DNA from: CAZEYI01 sp964422855
GTDB lineage: Bacteria > Patescibacteriota > Gracilibacteria > Absconditabacterales > Absconditicoccaceae
Direction of reading: 5' to 3'
DNA: 33,605 bases
Assembly (NCBI GenBank): GCA_964422855.1
Contig: CAYRCS010000010.1
Span: forward strand, 1-33,605
Under the pieces are notes generated by a model that saw only the letters and a list, made by a program, of their open reading frames with translations, searched no databases and was not told the DNA's origin. Shown one piece after another: positions 20,124 to 30,431 of the stretch. Each line of letters starts with the position of its first letter. Position 1 is the stretch's first letter. Made by a program: the position numbers and the translations under genes.

Positions 20124-22136
20124 TTAAGCTGATTTTTGGTTTATATAAGCTATAAATTGGTTTGCATTTTTGTAAATCGTTGGAAATTTCAATTTGAGTG
20201 TCTCAGTAGAAACTATTGTTGTGTCATTATAAAGGCTATCTTCTAATTGGATTTCATCTCTGTCAAAAACAATAGGATGATTGATATGGTCTTTATTAAA
20301 GACGTAATTATTTTTTAAACGATTGATCAAATTAAGAGACTGAAGCAATTCCTTGGTATTAGTAAAAACAAAATTCTTATTAGTAATTCACTCTAAATAG
20401 TAGCTATTGCCATCCTGAACTACATACGTTTCATATCAAAAACTTTTTAATCATACTTTATTATCTTTTTTTACTATTTCTAGATTACCTCTTTGTTCTT
20501 GTAGTATTTTATCGAATGAATGATCTCACGAAGATAAAATATTCTTTAGAATATTATATAGATCTTTAGTTTCTGTAGTGGCATCTATGCGAGATAGTTT
20601 GCCATTTTCATAAACATAGTTTTCTCTATCTTTAGGAATAGCAACTTTTTTATTATCTGTATAATCCCAAACATATTGTATGTTTTTCTTATTTCAAAGC
20701 AAAATTTGAGATTTTTTTGATCATAGGAAAGCAAGACTATCAGGTATTACTTTCTCCACGATAGAATCCGTTTTAAGTCCTGTCATTTTTCATGCTTTCA
20801 TCTCTAGATAATCGATAGTTTTTATACTTGATACAACACGGGAAGGATCGTATATGTTGAGCTTACTAATAGATAGATTTTTGTTTTTAGTGAGATCTAT
20901 TCCAAAAGATTTTAATCCACCATCTATATTCATAGTCGAGCTATTTTGACCAGAAGGATAAAATTCCATCTTTACGGTAGGATCAAATACAACTTTATTT
21001 TTTTCTATAAATAAGGCAATTTTAGTCGGCACAACATCTACTATACCATCTCAGTTTACATCTTTAGAATAATTCACTATATCAACTCTTCTTTTATCGG
21101 CATTAGCTACTTTCTCCCATCAATGATTTTTTAGATATGTGGACAAAGGTTTTTCTTTAACAGCATAATTTAAATTACTTTCAGGCTCCACTCTTTCATA
21201 GATATCTGAATTTATAAGTTCTCACTTATCATTTACAAATCAATTATGCTGTGCCTCTCTGAAGTTCATAAATGTCATTCATTGACGCACAGAATCTAGC
21301 TTATAAGATTCTTCTTCACTAGTATTTTTGATATCTTCCGTTGAGAATTTAGAAATGGCTGGTTCACTTTCTACCGTAGGCGCAGAAGAATTTGTTTCAA
21401 TAACAATATCTTTCGCTTTTACTTCTATTCCATCTTTATATTCTGCAATAGATTTGCCATTAACATCAAATACATTGCCGTTTATCAGTTTACCATCTTT
21501 AAACTCTCATTTCCATATAGACGCAACCCCATCAAGTGTCTTAACAATAGTTGCAGAATGGTCTCATGTACTAATTTCAGCTTCGGTCTTAGAAGGAAAT
21601 ACAGCTGTAGCTTCAGTATTTTTTTTAATATCATATAATTCAGGTTCACCTACGATAGGTGCTTTAAAATCTAATGGTAGTTTACCATTTAAAGCTTGTA
21701 CCAATGCTTCCATAGTCTTTGGCCCCACAATGCCATCTATATCTTTTTCATCAAAACAAGCATCTGTTTGAAACTGTCTTACAGCCGCTCTAGTTCTAGA
21801 TCCATAATTATTGTCTACGCCATATTGATCATCTTTACCACGAAGAAGATTTTCATATCTTTCATCTTGTGAAATTGCATCCAGAGAAGTTTGTACGAGA
21901 AATGTGTATGTATCATCAGATTGCATAGCATCAACGCTTTTGTACGCATCACCCTCTTTAAATTGTTTGTCCAAAAGACCTGCAAGCTTTGCATTATCCA
22001 ATGCTTCGACAGCAGACTTAAACTGCGTATCCAATTCAGCTCCTGTTTTTTGACAGGCTTTATCTACCAGATCCAGCTTCTCTTCCAGAGACTGTATCGA
22101 ATCATTTTCTAATTTATAGGTATCCAAAGTTGGCAT
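20124..22136 (-). CDS. Protein with peptidoglycan-binding-like and MORN-like segments
   Basis: Reading TGA as Gly gives 670 residues ending in TAA. About residues 100-150 match the peptidoglycan_binding_1 pattern: YGSRTRAAVRQFQ, then DIDGIVGPKTMEALVQAL. About 200-235 resemble MORN repeats (WKGEFKDGKLINGNVFDVNG). Near 360 is a calcium-loop-like DVNGDGIVD. The C-terminal half is beta-rich with several YENGKL-type strands. There is no signal peptide, which is odd for a wall-binding protein; secretion by another route or a non-wall role is possible. It has its own promoter and terminator, just upstream of the giant-protein cluster. Domain calls are by eye. Confidence 0.75.
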
Positions 22137-22166
22137 GAGCTAGGGGAGAATAGTTAAATCTATCAA

Positions 22167-22195
22167 ATTATAGTCCTCCATAGCCAAAAAGTCAA
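22167..22195 (-). promoter_or_regulatory. Strong sigma-70-type promoter
   Basis: On the minus strand, TTGACT (22195-22190), a 17-bp spacer and TATAAT (22172-22167), about 30 bp upstream of ATG 22136. Confidence 0.75.
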
Positions 22196-22220
22196 ATTTT
22201 CACCTCTATTTTTCACGAAC

Positions 22221-22259
22221 AAAAAAATCCCTGTTTGGATATCGTTCAAACAAGGATTT
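22221..22259 (-). terminator. Rho-independent terminator of pheT
   Basis: On the minus strand AAATCCtTGTTTG pairs with CAAACAgGGATTT, with one mismatch, followed by a T run. It lies 8 bp past the pheT stop. Confidence 0.85.
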
Positions 22260-22267
22260 CTATTATA

Positions 22268-24757
22268 TTACTCTCTCAATTTAGCACCTACACCTTCTGC
22301 AGCTTTGACTGCCTCTTGGATGACTGCATTGATATGCTCGGTCGTCATACTTCCATCGCCTTTGATGCTGATAGTACACGCCATAGACTTCTTATCAGCT
22401 CCTATATTTTCTCCTGCGTAGAGATCAAAGACATCCACTGATGAGATAGTAGGTACAGCTTGGATAGCATTTATCACGGTCCCCAATGGCATCGTATGAG
22501 GTACAACCAGACTTATATCTCTGGTAAGTAACTGATCCTGGAGTGTCGCAAAGCGATTGCTATAATATTTTTGACTTGGCATAGCATTTTCTAGATTGCT
22601 GAGATTGATATCCATGTATGATACTTGTCCCTTTTCTGGTATCTTGTATGCATCAGTTATAAGTGGATGGATGGTACCTACAAATCAGATAAGCATCCCA
22701 TCATACTGGACACGAGCTTGTTTCTTGGGATGATATGATGGCAAGGAACTAGGCAATAATTCTATTTTACTCTCATCTAAGTCAGTGCCTTTGATGATAT
22801 GAGATAAGACTGCTTTGACGATGAGTATGCTATCATCTCTCCAGCTCTTCACATTACTACGATAGGCCATATAGCCAAAAGACGTCGATTCTCCGACAAA
22901 ATCTGAGGCATAAACGCCACTATTTTTGGCAAAGCTCTGATCCCATACTTTACCAATATCAAACACATCGAGTGTATCAAAAAATCTTGCATTTTTTGCT
23001 ATTACAGAGAGGAGATTGTATACCATATCGTCTCTGAGATATTTTGCTTCTGGATCGAGAGCATTGTTGACACTATAAAGTCCATCAAGCTTCGTTCCAA
23101 AAAGATGCAAATATTTTTCTGGGACCCATGGATAGGTCTCTACTTGGTCAGCATGAAAGGTATCTTTGGCTATATCTTCGATAAATCTCTTGAGTTGTAC
23201 ATCACGAGGCATCTTTGCTACCTCAGCACGATGATGAAGTGGATAAAGGCGGATAGCATCATATCAGACCAACCTACATACTTCTTCGTAGACGTCAGCA
23301 GCTAAGTTCATATCGGCAGGTCATCTTCGTACAGGCACTACGACATCATGTTTGCTGAGATCAAACCCTAGTCTTGGCAAGAATTTCTTGGCCATAGCTT
23401 TGGCATCGATATCTTCTCCCAAGAGAGCTTGCAGATCTTCGATCGATATATCTATCTTTTTTTCTCCAGCCAATACAGTCGCTTCTGGACCGGCATAACA
23501 TGCCAATCATCACAAGGTATATTTGCCAAGTTCTGTCGCATATATCTTGAGGAAATCTACCAAGAAACGATAGGTATGGAGCGTATATGCAGGATTGATG
23601 TTTTTTTCAAAACGAAGCTCTGCATCAGTTCTGAGCCCCAGTCTCGTACCAGTTTTTCTCACGACCACAGGATCAAAATTTGCTATTTCTACCACCAAAT
23701 GTTTGGTATCTTCGCTGATAGCAGAGGATTGTCCACCGATAATACCTGCTAGAGCAAGGATCTTCTTACTGTCAGCAATCACGATATCAGTAGCTTGGAG
23801 ACTATGTGTAGCTCAGGTAAGATCAATAAATTCTTCAGCATCTTTTGCCATTCTAATAATCACATCGCCCACGATCGTATCTGCATCAAAGAAGTGCACA
23901 GGCTGCCCAGTCAAGTACATAAATATATTGGAAAAATCGACCCAGTTATTTTTAGGAGTATGTCCGAGGTCACGAAGTATGAGTCTAGTCATAAATGATG
24001 ATGATTTTACTTCGATATCAGATATCTCAGCAAGTACATACGAGCGAAGTTTATCAGTTTTGGGGCTTATTTTCTTGACTGATGCTTTACTATCTTCCAA
24101 AAAGTCTACAATATCAGTATCGAGCACCTTATCCATAATTTTCACGATATCTTTCTTGGTTATTTTGTCATCCTCGTACATAGCATACAATTCAGTCGCT
24201 ATCCCAAAATGCCCAGTGAGATCAGGTCTGTGTGTGATAGTTTTGTTTTCCACATCCCATATACACGATTCCAAGAAAGGATATTTGACTGATAGAGGGG
24301 TACCAGCATCCTTGTCTGATAGATCAGTAAAATCTTTGGTCAGATCCCATATCCAGTGATGTTCTGCATCTTCATTGATCCCCAATTCGGTCTTAGAACA
24401 GATCATCCCATTGGAATCCAATCATCTCATTTTTCTCGGATCGATCTGGAGCTTGGGCACAGGCAGATAACATCAAGGGATTGCTACAGGCACATATATG
24501 CCTGCTTGGACGTTTTCGCCACCAGTACATATTTGAAATACACCAGCTTTACCACAGTCTATATGACAGACAAACAATTTGTCTGCATCAGGATGTTTTT
24601 CTGCATCCATTACTTTCCCGATGACAACTTTTTCTGGGATGGTCCTCATGATAGTTTCTTCTATCTCACATATCTTACAGGTCAATTGATTAGCGATATT
24701 TTCCGGAGTATCTTGGATATCGATGTATTGATTGAGAAGTGACGAATGGTATTTCAT
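22268..24757 (-). CDS. pheT: Phenylalanine-tRNA ligase beta subunit
   Basis: PheT pairs with PheS to charge tRNA-Phe; the beta subunit holds the editing and tRNA-binding domains. The joined frame is 829 residues, a normal length. An EMAP-type tRNA-binding domain (VVIGKVMDAEKHPDADKL ... ICTGGENV) lies near residues 40-150. The B3/B4 editing region has GIIGG and TELRFEKN-like TDAELRFEKNINP. A B5 segment is near 430. A ferredoxin-fold anticodon-binding domain forms the last 90 residues, ending GVGAKLRE. Many in-frame TGA codons. ATG 24757 is used rather than GTG 24769. pheS is not in the window. The mscL terminator lies just upstream, so it may depend on read-through or an unseen promoter. Confidence 0.94.
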
Positions 24758-24773
24758 ATCACGATGCACAATA

Positions 24774-24811
24774 ATAAAAAAAGACTACACATGATTTTAC
24801 TCGTGTGTAGC
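24774..24811 (-). terminator. Rho-independent terminator of mscL
   Basis: On the minus strand GGCTACACACGAG pairs, with a mismatch, with TCATGTGTAGTC across a short A-rich loop, then seven T. It lies between the mscL stop and the pheT start. Confidence 0.8.
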
Positions 24812-24834
24812 CAAAAGCACTCAGAAGTCAAAGT

Positions 24835-25122
24835 CTATTTGATAGCTATATTCATATATTTGATCAGCATAAACACTAAGAACGCCGTGACCAAAAAATC
24901 AATAAGCAAGGCCAATGTCTTACCGTACAATATACCCTGAAATGCCAATCCTTCCAAATTTTTAACCTTGAGTTTTGTAAAAAGAGGATTGAGCAATAGC
25001 GGAGTCACAAGATCTTCGACAAGTCCTTTGACCAAAGCACCGACCTTGGTAGCAACAAGCAATCATACCGCCATACCGACGACATTATACTGTTCCAAAA
25101 AAGCCATAAATTCGTTAAGCAT
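24835..25122 (-). CDS. mscL: Large-conductance mechanosensitive channel, short form
   Basis: MscL opens under membrane tension and releases solutes during osmotic down-shock. The 95-residue protein begins MLNEFMAFLEQYNVVGMAVG, matching the N-terminal helix and the start of TM1; the next Gly is coded by TGA at 25063. TM1 continues to LVEDLVTPLL. The second membrane helix is LLIDFLVTAFLVFMLIKY. Typical MscL has 120-136 residues: here the protein stops a few residues after TM2 and lacks the cytoplasmic helical bundle, and the periplasmic loop is also short. The pore-lining parts are present, so it may work. Small-residue packing (GALVKG) in TM1 is as in the family. Confidence 0.82.
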
Positions 25123-25152
25123 AAGAAAAAACAAAAAGTAAAAAACATACTT

Positions 25153-25180
25153 TATGTATCTATTAGTTTATAAATCTCAA
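25153..25180 (-). promoter_or_regulatory. Possible mscL promoter
   Basis: On the minus strand, TTGAGA (25180-25175), a 16-bp spacer and TACATA (25158-25153), about 30 bp upstream of ATG 25122. Confidence 0.4.
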
Positions 25181-25184
25181 TATA

Positions 25185-25802
25185 TTAGATATTTTTGTTT
25201 TTTTGAGGAAAGCTAGGAGGACGATTTATAGCAAACTTTCATATATCCTCGCCATTTTCATCATATAGTGTGGCTTCTTTTTTTTCAAAACGATAGGTAT
25301 TTTTTTGTCATATATCGATATAATAAGACGTTCCCTTAAACAATCGATGAGTGCGTTCTTTTTTTTCAGGATCATTAACATCACAAGAAAGTATCTGATA
25401 GATCCCATGACAGACATCTTTATTGAAGTCTAATAAGGCATTTGTCATTATTTTATAAGGAGCATCCCTCTCCTGAGCCATATTGCGATTTTCGAAGACA
25501 TAAATTCATCTTGATGGATCATAGGTATACATAAGACGCAAATTTTTTCTACTGATCGCCTTATAAACATTCCCATCCTTACCAAGAAGATAGTTGTTGC
25601 GAGTGAGAGCAAATTGCTCTCCATTGCCATCAGATACAAAAATCATCTGTTTTTGTTTATCATAAGTAAGCTTTGCATTATACAAAACTTTTACTATTTC
25701 ATCTGCATGCATATCAATATATATTCAGGTCTTACCATGAGCAAGACGTGGCTGAATATTTTGTTGAGGGAATCCTGGATTTAATGTATCTTTTTGATTC
25801 AT
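25185..25802 (-). CDS. Unknown protein, 205 residues, downstream of pilB
   Basis: TGA codons at 25725, 25506, 25305 and 25236 are read as Gly to give one frame ending in TAA. The protein is polar, beta-rich and Tyr/Asn/Lys-rich, with several two-strand motifs of the kind YLLGKDGNVYKA and ATLYDENGEDIG. No signal peptide or membrane segment. It begins 12 bp after the pilB stop and is likely co-transcribed, so a role linked to pili or secretion is possible but unproven. No family recognised. Confidence 0.7.
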
Positions 25803-25814
25803 AGTATCCCAGTT

Positions 25815-27383
25815 TTATAAAACCCTCCTCAATTCATCCAAAGTCGTCAATCATTGCAACACTTTGAGTATCCCATCTTCTTGTAAGGTAAGATAACCAT
25901 TTTCTCTTACTTTGGCATAGATATCGATATCTGTTTTCCCATCGACGATGAGTTTTTTGATATCATCAGTAATTTCAAATACTTCAGTTAGCGACATTCT
26001 GCCTTTGTAACCAGTGAAGTTATTTGCCTCAGTTGGTACAGCCACAGGCACTGTTCCATCAAATGTGAGTTCCAAACTAGGATCTATTTCTTTTATCTTT
26101 CTGAGTACTTCCTTGATTTCTTGTGCTTCTGAGTACGTAGCTTCTCTACGAGTCATAGTGGCTGGATCTATTTTTCTCACCAATCTCTGGGCACATACCA
26201 AACTCAAAGCAGGAGCAAGCATATATGGCTTCACACCTATCGATATCATCCTGGCAATGGCTTCGATCGCACTATTTGTATGCAATGTTGTAAATACCAA
26301 GTGTCAGGTAAGTGCTGCATTGATAGAAATCTCTGCAGTTTCAGCAGTTCTTGTTTCACCGATCAGGATAATATCAGGATCATGTCTGAGTATGGCTTTG
26401 AGCCCAAGTTCGTAGGTATATCCTTTGCTATAATTGATCTGAGATTGTTCGATACCAGGGATATGATATTCCACAGGATCTTCGAGTGTAATAATCTTAT
26501 CTTCACCAGTATTGACTGCTGATAAGATAGAGTATAATGTTGTCGTTTTACCAGATCATGTAGGTCATGCTATGATAATAAGCCCTGTATTTCTATGGAT
26601 ATGATCTCGTATGAGGTCAAAATTCTTTTTATTTATACCCAATTGTTCCAGATGGAGCAATCCTTTGGAGCTATCCAAAAATCTAATAACAGCATTTTCC
26701 GAACCCAGTCCAGGCAAAAAATTACATCTTGCATCTACCTTGATACTTTTTTTCTCACCATCATCTGCATCAAAAGTAAATCTACCGTCCTGTGGGATAT
26801 AATCCACATTCATCTTGGTACCAGAGATGAACTTGAGTTTTTGCATATATTTCACAAATTCTGCATGGGTAAATGTCACCACATTTTGCAGTACACCATC
26901 AATTCTCACTTTAGTCACCATACCTGCCTCTTCAGACTGAAAATGAAGATCAGAAGCGCCGGCTTGGAAAGCAAGTTTTACTATCTGTAAAACAAAATCT
27001 CCTGGTTCATATTTGTCTTTATCTTCATATATTTTTTTGATCATACTGATCGCTCCCTGACCTGATGCTTGATCACGTGCAACTCTTGCATCTTCAGCCA
27101 ATTTCTCTTCGTGAGCAATATCATCATACCATGTCAATGCATGCTCAAATCAAGCAAGATCTGTATAAAACAATTCGTACGTATAGCCTTTGTCCGTTAG
27201 TTTGGTCAAGAGTTCTTTAACCTGTTCTGGGAAATTATTGGTGGTCAGAAGATGTAGTTTTCTTTTTTCTGCAGCAAAAACTATGAGTTGTACCTTCTCG
27301 GCAACATCTCTGGGCAATACCTTGGTTTTTTCGAGTTCTGGAGCTATTTTTTGTACATCTGCCAACTCCAATATATTTTGCAT
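25815..27383 (-). CDS. pilB: Type IV pilus / type II secretion assembly ATPase (PilB/GspE)
   Basis: This hexameric motor powers pilus extension or pseudopilus assembly. The joined frame is 522 residues. Walker A is GPTGSGKTT at about residue 273, with its first Gly coded by TGA at 26565. The Asp box (ITLEDPVEY), Walker B (DPDIILIGETR) and His box (LTGHLVFTTLHTNSA) follow. An N1-like domain with ASDLHFQSE precedes. The CX2C zinc motif common in PilB is absent: only one Cys is seen in SLVCAQRLVRKI. In-frame GTG 27407 could start it, but the predicted transcript begins about there, so ATG 27383 is preferred. Pili are a likely means of host-cell attachment in these lineages. Confidence 0.92.
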
Positions 27384-27413
27384 ATATGCCAGGGATCTAA
27401 AAAACACTATCTA

Positions 27414-27442
27414 AGTATACAGTAGTAAGGCAAAAAAAGCAA
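27414..27442 (-). promoter_or_regulatory. Promoter of pilB
   Basis: On the minus strand, TTGCTT (27442-27437), a 17-bp spacer and TATACT (27419-27414). Transcription would start near 27407, about 24 bp before ATG 27383. Confidence 0.6.
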
Positions 27443-27511
27443 ATCTGCAAATACAATTGCTACCAGATACCAATTAAGTAAAAATCCCCGTATTCATTAC
27501 AACACTATCCT

Positions 27512-28615
27512 ATGAAATCTACTCGACAATATAGCTCCCCCGAACAAGAACAGATTGACAAAGCAATTTGCCATTTGACTCGTAGATGTAACTTAGTAAG
27601 CTCTATCGAACCCATCAATGCCATGGAAGAGTGTACTAAATTTATTGAGCTCAAAGGACAATACAACCCACAATTTGTATACAAACCAGTGGATACCAAC
27701 AAAATACAACAGGTAGTCGATACACTGATCTGATTACAAAAAGATTTCACAGCAGCAGATCCTATCACACAACTGCAGGCTAAAAAAGTCCAAGAACTCA
27801 TAGAAAAATATAGTCTTATCCTTGCGTATCAGGAGCAAGATTTTGAGAGTATATACAAATACAATACCAGACTTTTCCAGACCATCCCTCGGGATGACGA
27901 AATCCCAGTACCAAAGTATGTTCCACAAATATCATGTTCTGATTATCTCCAGACAGATGCATACGATACTATTACCACGATTGATAGTGAACAAGCAGAA
28001 GAACTAATCCATCTCAAGTGCAAGCAATTAGCTATCCAAAACTATCAAATTGTACGTAAACATATCTGATCAGGTTCTATGACCATACAGTGTGAAGATG
28101 TCATCAAAATAAATCTGAGTACAAAAAAAGTATTTAACAAGATGCAGTTTGCAGCAACGTTGTGTCACGAATTGGATGGTCATGTGATGAGATATCGCAA
28201 TGGACTTGAGAGCGGGATTGCCCTATTTGCACAAGGGACCTGATATTACAAAGCCACAGAAGAAGGTGTAGCGAGCTATTACAAAGCCACTATTCTATGA
28301 ATCCAAGATAGTTACACTCATTTGGGTATCATGAGAGACAAATGCAAATATGCCATGGATCGCGATTGGATACAATTGTGTGCATGGATACAAAATACGA
28401 GAAAAGCTAGCTTAGAACAATCCTTTTGGATGGCCCTTCGTGTGAAGAAATGAATACAAGATACAAGCATCATCCATCCAGGCACCGTCTATCAGTTTGA
28501 TAGAGTATATCTAGAATGACGATCCATAGTGGATGCTCACATAGCTATACACGGATCCATCCAAAACCTAATGATAGGCAAGATATGTATTGATGATGTA
28601 CAGCTACTGGCATAG
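27512..28615 (+). CDS. DUF1704/MATCAP-like zinc metallopeptidase
   Basis: Joining frames across TGA codons gives 367 residues ending in TAG. The signature CHELDGHVMRYRNG has an HExxxH zinc site (H219, E220, H224) followed by a NG turn, and TEEGVASYY about 30 residues later supplies a possible third ligand. This combination matches the DUF1704 family, which includes the eukaryotic tubulin tyrosine carboxypeptidase MATCAP; bacterial members are mostly uncharacterised. The N-terminal 150 residues are helical. No signal peptide. It is divergent from pilB and followed by the acidic repeat gene. The substrate is unknown. Confidence 0.75.
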
Positions 28616-28626
28616 TGTGTTTTTGA

Positions 28627-28654
28627 TTGACTTTAGCTAGGACTTCCATATACA
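28627..28654 (+). promoter_or_regulatory. Promoter of the acidic repeat gene
   Basis: TTGACT (28627-28632), a 16-bp spacer and TATACA (28649-28654). Transcription would start near 28661, about 23 bp before ATG 28684. Confidence 0.6.
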
Positions 28655-28683
28655 GTCCAAACAATTTATATTGTAATTAAACA

Positions 28684-28988
28684 ATGATTATGACTACTCT
28701 AAACACAATACTCGATCTTCTTGATCTTAACGTAGAAATCGAATTAGACGACGAAGAAGTTGTTGCTGAAGAAACAGAAGAAGAAGCTGACGACGAAGAA
28801 GNNNNNNNNNNNNNNNNNNNNNNNNNNNNNNNNNNNNNNNNNNNNNNNNNNNNNNNNNNNNNNNNNNNNNNNNNNNNNNNNNNNNNNNNNNNNNNNNNNN
28901 NGACGAAGAAGTTGTTGCTGAAGAAACAGAAGAAGAAGCTGACGACGAAGAAGTTGTTGCTGAAGAAACAGAAGAAGAAGCTGCATAA
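28684..28988 (+). CDS. Acidic tandem-repeat protein (interrupted by an assembly gap)
   Basis: The start MIMTTLNTILDLLDLNVEIE is followed by repeats of the 14-residue unit DDEEVVAEETEEEA, ending EEEAA and TAA at 28986. The 100-N gap interrupts the repeat. Read literally through 100 N the frame shifts to a lysine-rich product, but the repeat continues in the original phase after the gap, so the true gap length is not 100 bp and the shift is an artefact. The number of repeats is unknown. The protein is extremely acidic, cytosolic by sequence, with its own promoter and terminator. Function unknown; such tails can bind basic proteins or cations. Confidence 0.75.
28747..28982 (+). repeat. 42-bp tandem repeat array
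   Basis: The unit begins GACGACGAAGAAGTTGTTGC and ends GAAGAAGAAGCT. One full unit (28747-28788) and 13 bp of the next precede the gap; 39 bp and one full unit (28941-28982) follow it. Visible copies are identical at the DNA level, which suggests recent expansion and explains the failed assembly. Confidence 0.9.
28802..28901. other. Assembly gap of 100 N inside the tandem repeat
   Basis: Exactly 100 N. The repeat phase on the two sides does not fit a 100-bp distance: 100 is not a length that keeps the 42-bp phase or the reading frame. Confidence 0.95.
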
Positions 28989-29003
28989 TCTCATTATATA
29001 TTC

Positions 29004-29033
29004 CAAAAACGAACCTCGAAGGTTCGTTTTTGT
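29004..29033. terminator. Terminator after the acidic repeat gene
   Basis: Perfect 12-bp stem CAAAAACGAACC / GGTTCGTTTTTG around TCGAA, with A and T runs on both sides. Confidence 0.85.
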
Positions 29034-29103
29034 TTACATAAAAATTTGCATTTGTATCACACAACACTATATCGCTAGAGATTTACATCGTTATCTATCG
29101 TAC

Positions 29104-29565
29104 ATGCAATCATATAACATGCGAAAATCATTGATCGTGAAATATATGTGGATATTTGAAGTTTGTTTTGTGTTATTAGTTCTAAGCTCTGGAGCAACAA
29201 TTTTTCACTTTGTAGAATGACGACGTTATTTTGATGCACTCTATTTTGTGGTCGTAACCATGACGACAATATGATATGGAGATGTGGTGCCACAGACAGA
29301 ATTAGGAAGAGCATTTACGATGTTATATGCTATCATCGGGGTGCCAACATTCCTCGCCATAGCTGCATCAGTATTGGAAGCCAGATTTGGTAGAAGCATC
29401 AAGCATTATATGCATGAAGTGCATAGAGAGATGAGATTTTCAGCCAATCAGTTAGATCACGTAGAAGAAAAAGTGGAAGAAAATACGCAAGATATCAAAG
29501 AGATCAAAAAAATGGAAGAAACAGAACAAAAACGACGAAAAATCTTATTTGCACGCAAAAAATAA
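29104..29565 (+). CDS. Two-TM potassium channel
   Basis: The 153-residue protein has TM1 (about residues 15-33, EVCFVLLVLSSGATIFHFV), a pore helix (ALYFVVVTMTT) and the K+ selectivity filter TIGYGD, then TM2 (about 70-92). A charged helical tail (VEEKVEENTQDIKEIKKMEE) likely forms a coiled coil for tetramer assembly. The first filter glycine is coded by TGA at 29272. With standard code the gene stops before TM2. ATG 29104 is chosen, with ATG 29119 as alternative. It lies one base before ruvC, so the two are co-transcribed. Confidence 0.9.
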
Positions 29566-29566
29566 T

Positions 29567-30031
29567 ATGATCCTCGGTATAGATCCAGGTATTCGTAAGC
29601 TATGATATGCCATTATATCCAGCGATGCTCAGATACATGATGCAGGTATTTTGGTGTTTACTGATACACCAACGGATAGAGCAGGGCAGTACAAGAGGAT
29701 GACCGAGATCAAAAATTATTTCAAGGACCTCCTGGAGAGCTATCCCATCAAAAAAGTGTGCATGGAAAAATATTTCTTTACACAATACAACCAAGCCAAC
29801 GCAGAGTTCGTCTACGGCGCGAGAGGTATATTATTGAGTTTGGCTCTTGAAAAAGACTGTGATATTAGAGAATTTACGCCTCAGGAGATCAAAAAACGTG
29901 TTACAGGAAACGCAAAGGCAGGCAAGATGCTTGTCCAAAAAATGGTTATGAAATTGTATAAACTCCAAGATATCCCTAAGTATCACGATGCAGCAGATGC
30001 CTTGGGATTGGCGTGGTTAGGGAGAAAATAA
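29567..30031 (+). CDS. ruvC: Holliday junction resolvase RuvC
   Basis: RuvC cuts four-way junctions produced by recombination, acting with RuvAB. The 154-residue protein has the RNase H-like fold motifs: MILGIDPG (catalytic D6), KLGYAII with Gly coded by TGA at 29603, CMEKYFF (E67), and HDAADALGLA with D141 and D144. Length matches the family (about 160). ATG 29567 follows the K+ channel stop by one base. Its stop abuts the convergent lipoprotein gene, with no terminator between. ruvA is 21 kb away in the window; ruvB is not present. Confidence 0.93.
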
Positions 30032-30403
30032 TTATTGATTTTGAATTTTCAAAACACCATTTCCTATTTCTGATTCTATACTATCATTTTCGTCATACGA
30101 ACCAACGTACAATACAGGTACTCAATTTGAATCTAAGTCAGCTCTTACATATATACCTTCTTCTCCATCCTTTTTTAATATTACTCTTTTTTCCGTACAT
30201 CATGCAAAACTAGAAGAGTCTTGGCACGGTTTCTCTTCAACAAGATAATCGTTATGAAGATCAACAGTGGTATTTCACATCGGAATAGGAGTCTTTTCTC
30301 CAGTTTCCTTACAACCAGACAAAGTCAACAAAAGAGCAAGTGCCAAAGTAGGCATTATCTTTATAACTTCTGATTTATCTCCATCGCGAAGTATATTTTT
30401 CAT
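30032..30403 (-). CDS. Small lipoprotein, 123 residues
   Basis: This gene is visible only when TGA is read as Gly, because four TGA codons split it into pieces shorter than 60 codons. The signal peptide ALALLLTLSGC gives a lipidated Cys31; ATG 30355 (residue 17) would give a more classical short signal. The mature part is polar, with an early CxxDSSSFAGC pair of cysteines and a beta-rich end (GIYVRADLDSNGVPVLYVGSY). It should be anchored at the outer face of the membrane. It has its own promoter and ends against ruvC. No family recognised. Confidence 0.8.
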
Positions 30404-30431
30404 TACACAAAAATAATAATAAATTTACAAT

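Noticed and set aside
25815..25830. GAGGAGG near the pilB end as a ribosome-binding site for the next gene
   Set aside because: It is about 20 bases from the ATG at 25802, too far for a Shine-Dalgarno, and is part of the pilB coding sequence.
28684..29220. A 178-codon frame with a lysine-rich TKKLLLKKQ part
   Set aside because: It arises from counting the placeholder as exactly 100 bp, which shifts the frame inside the DDEE repeat; a terminator also separates it from the K+ channel.
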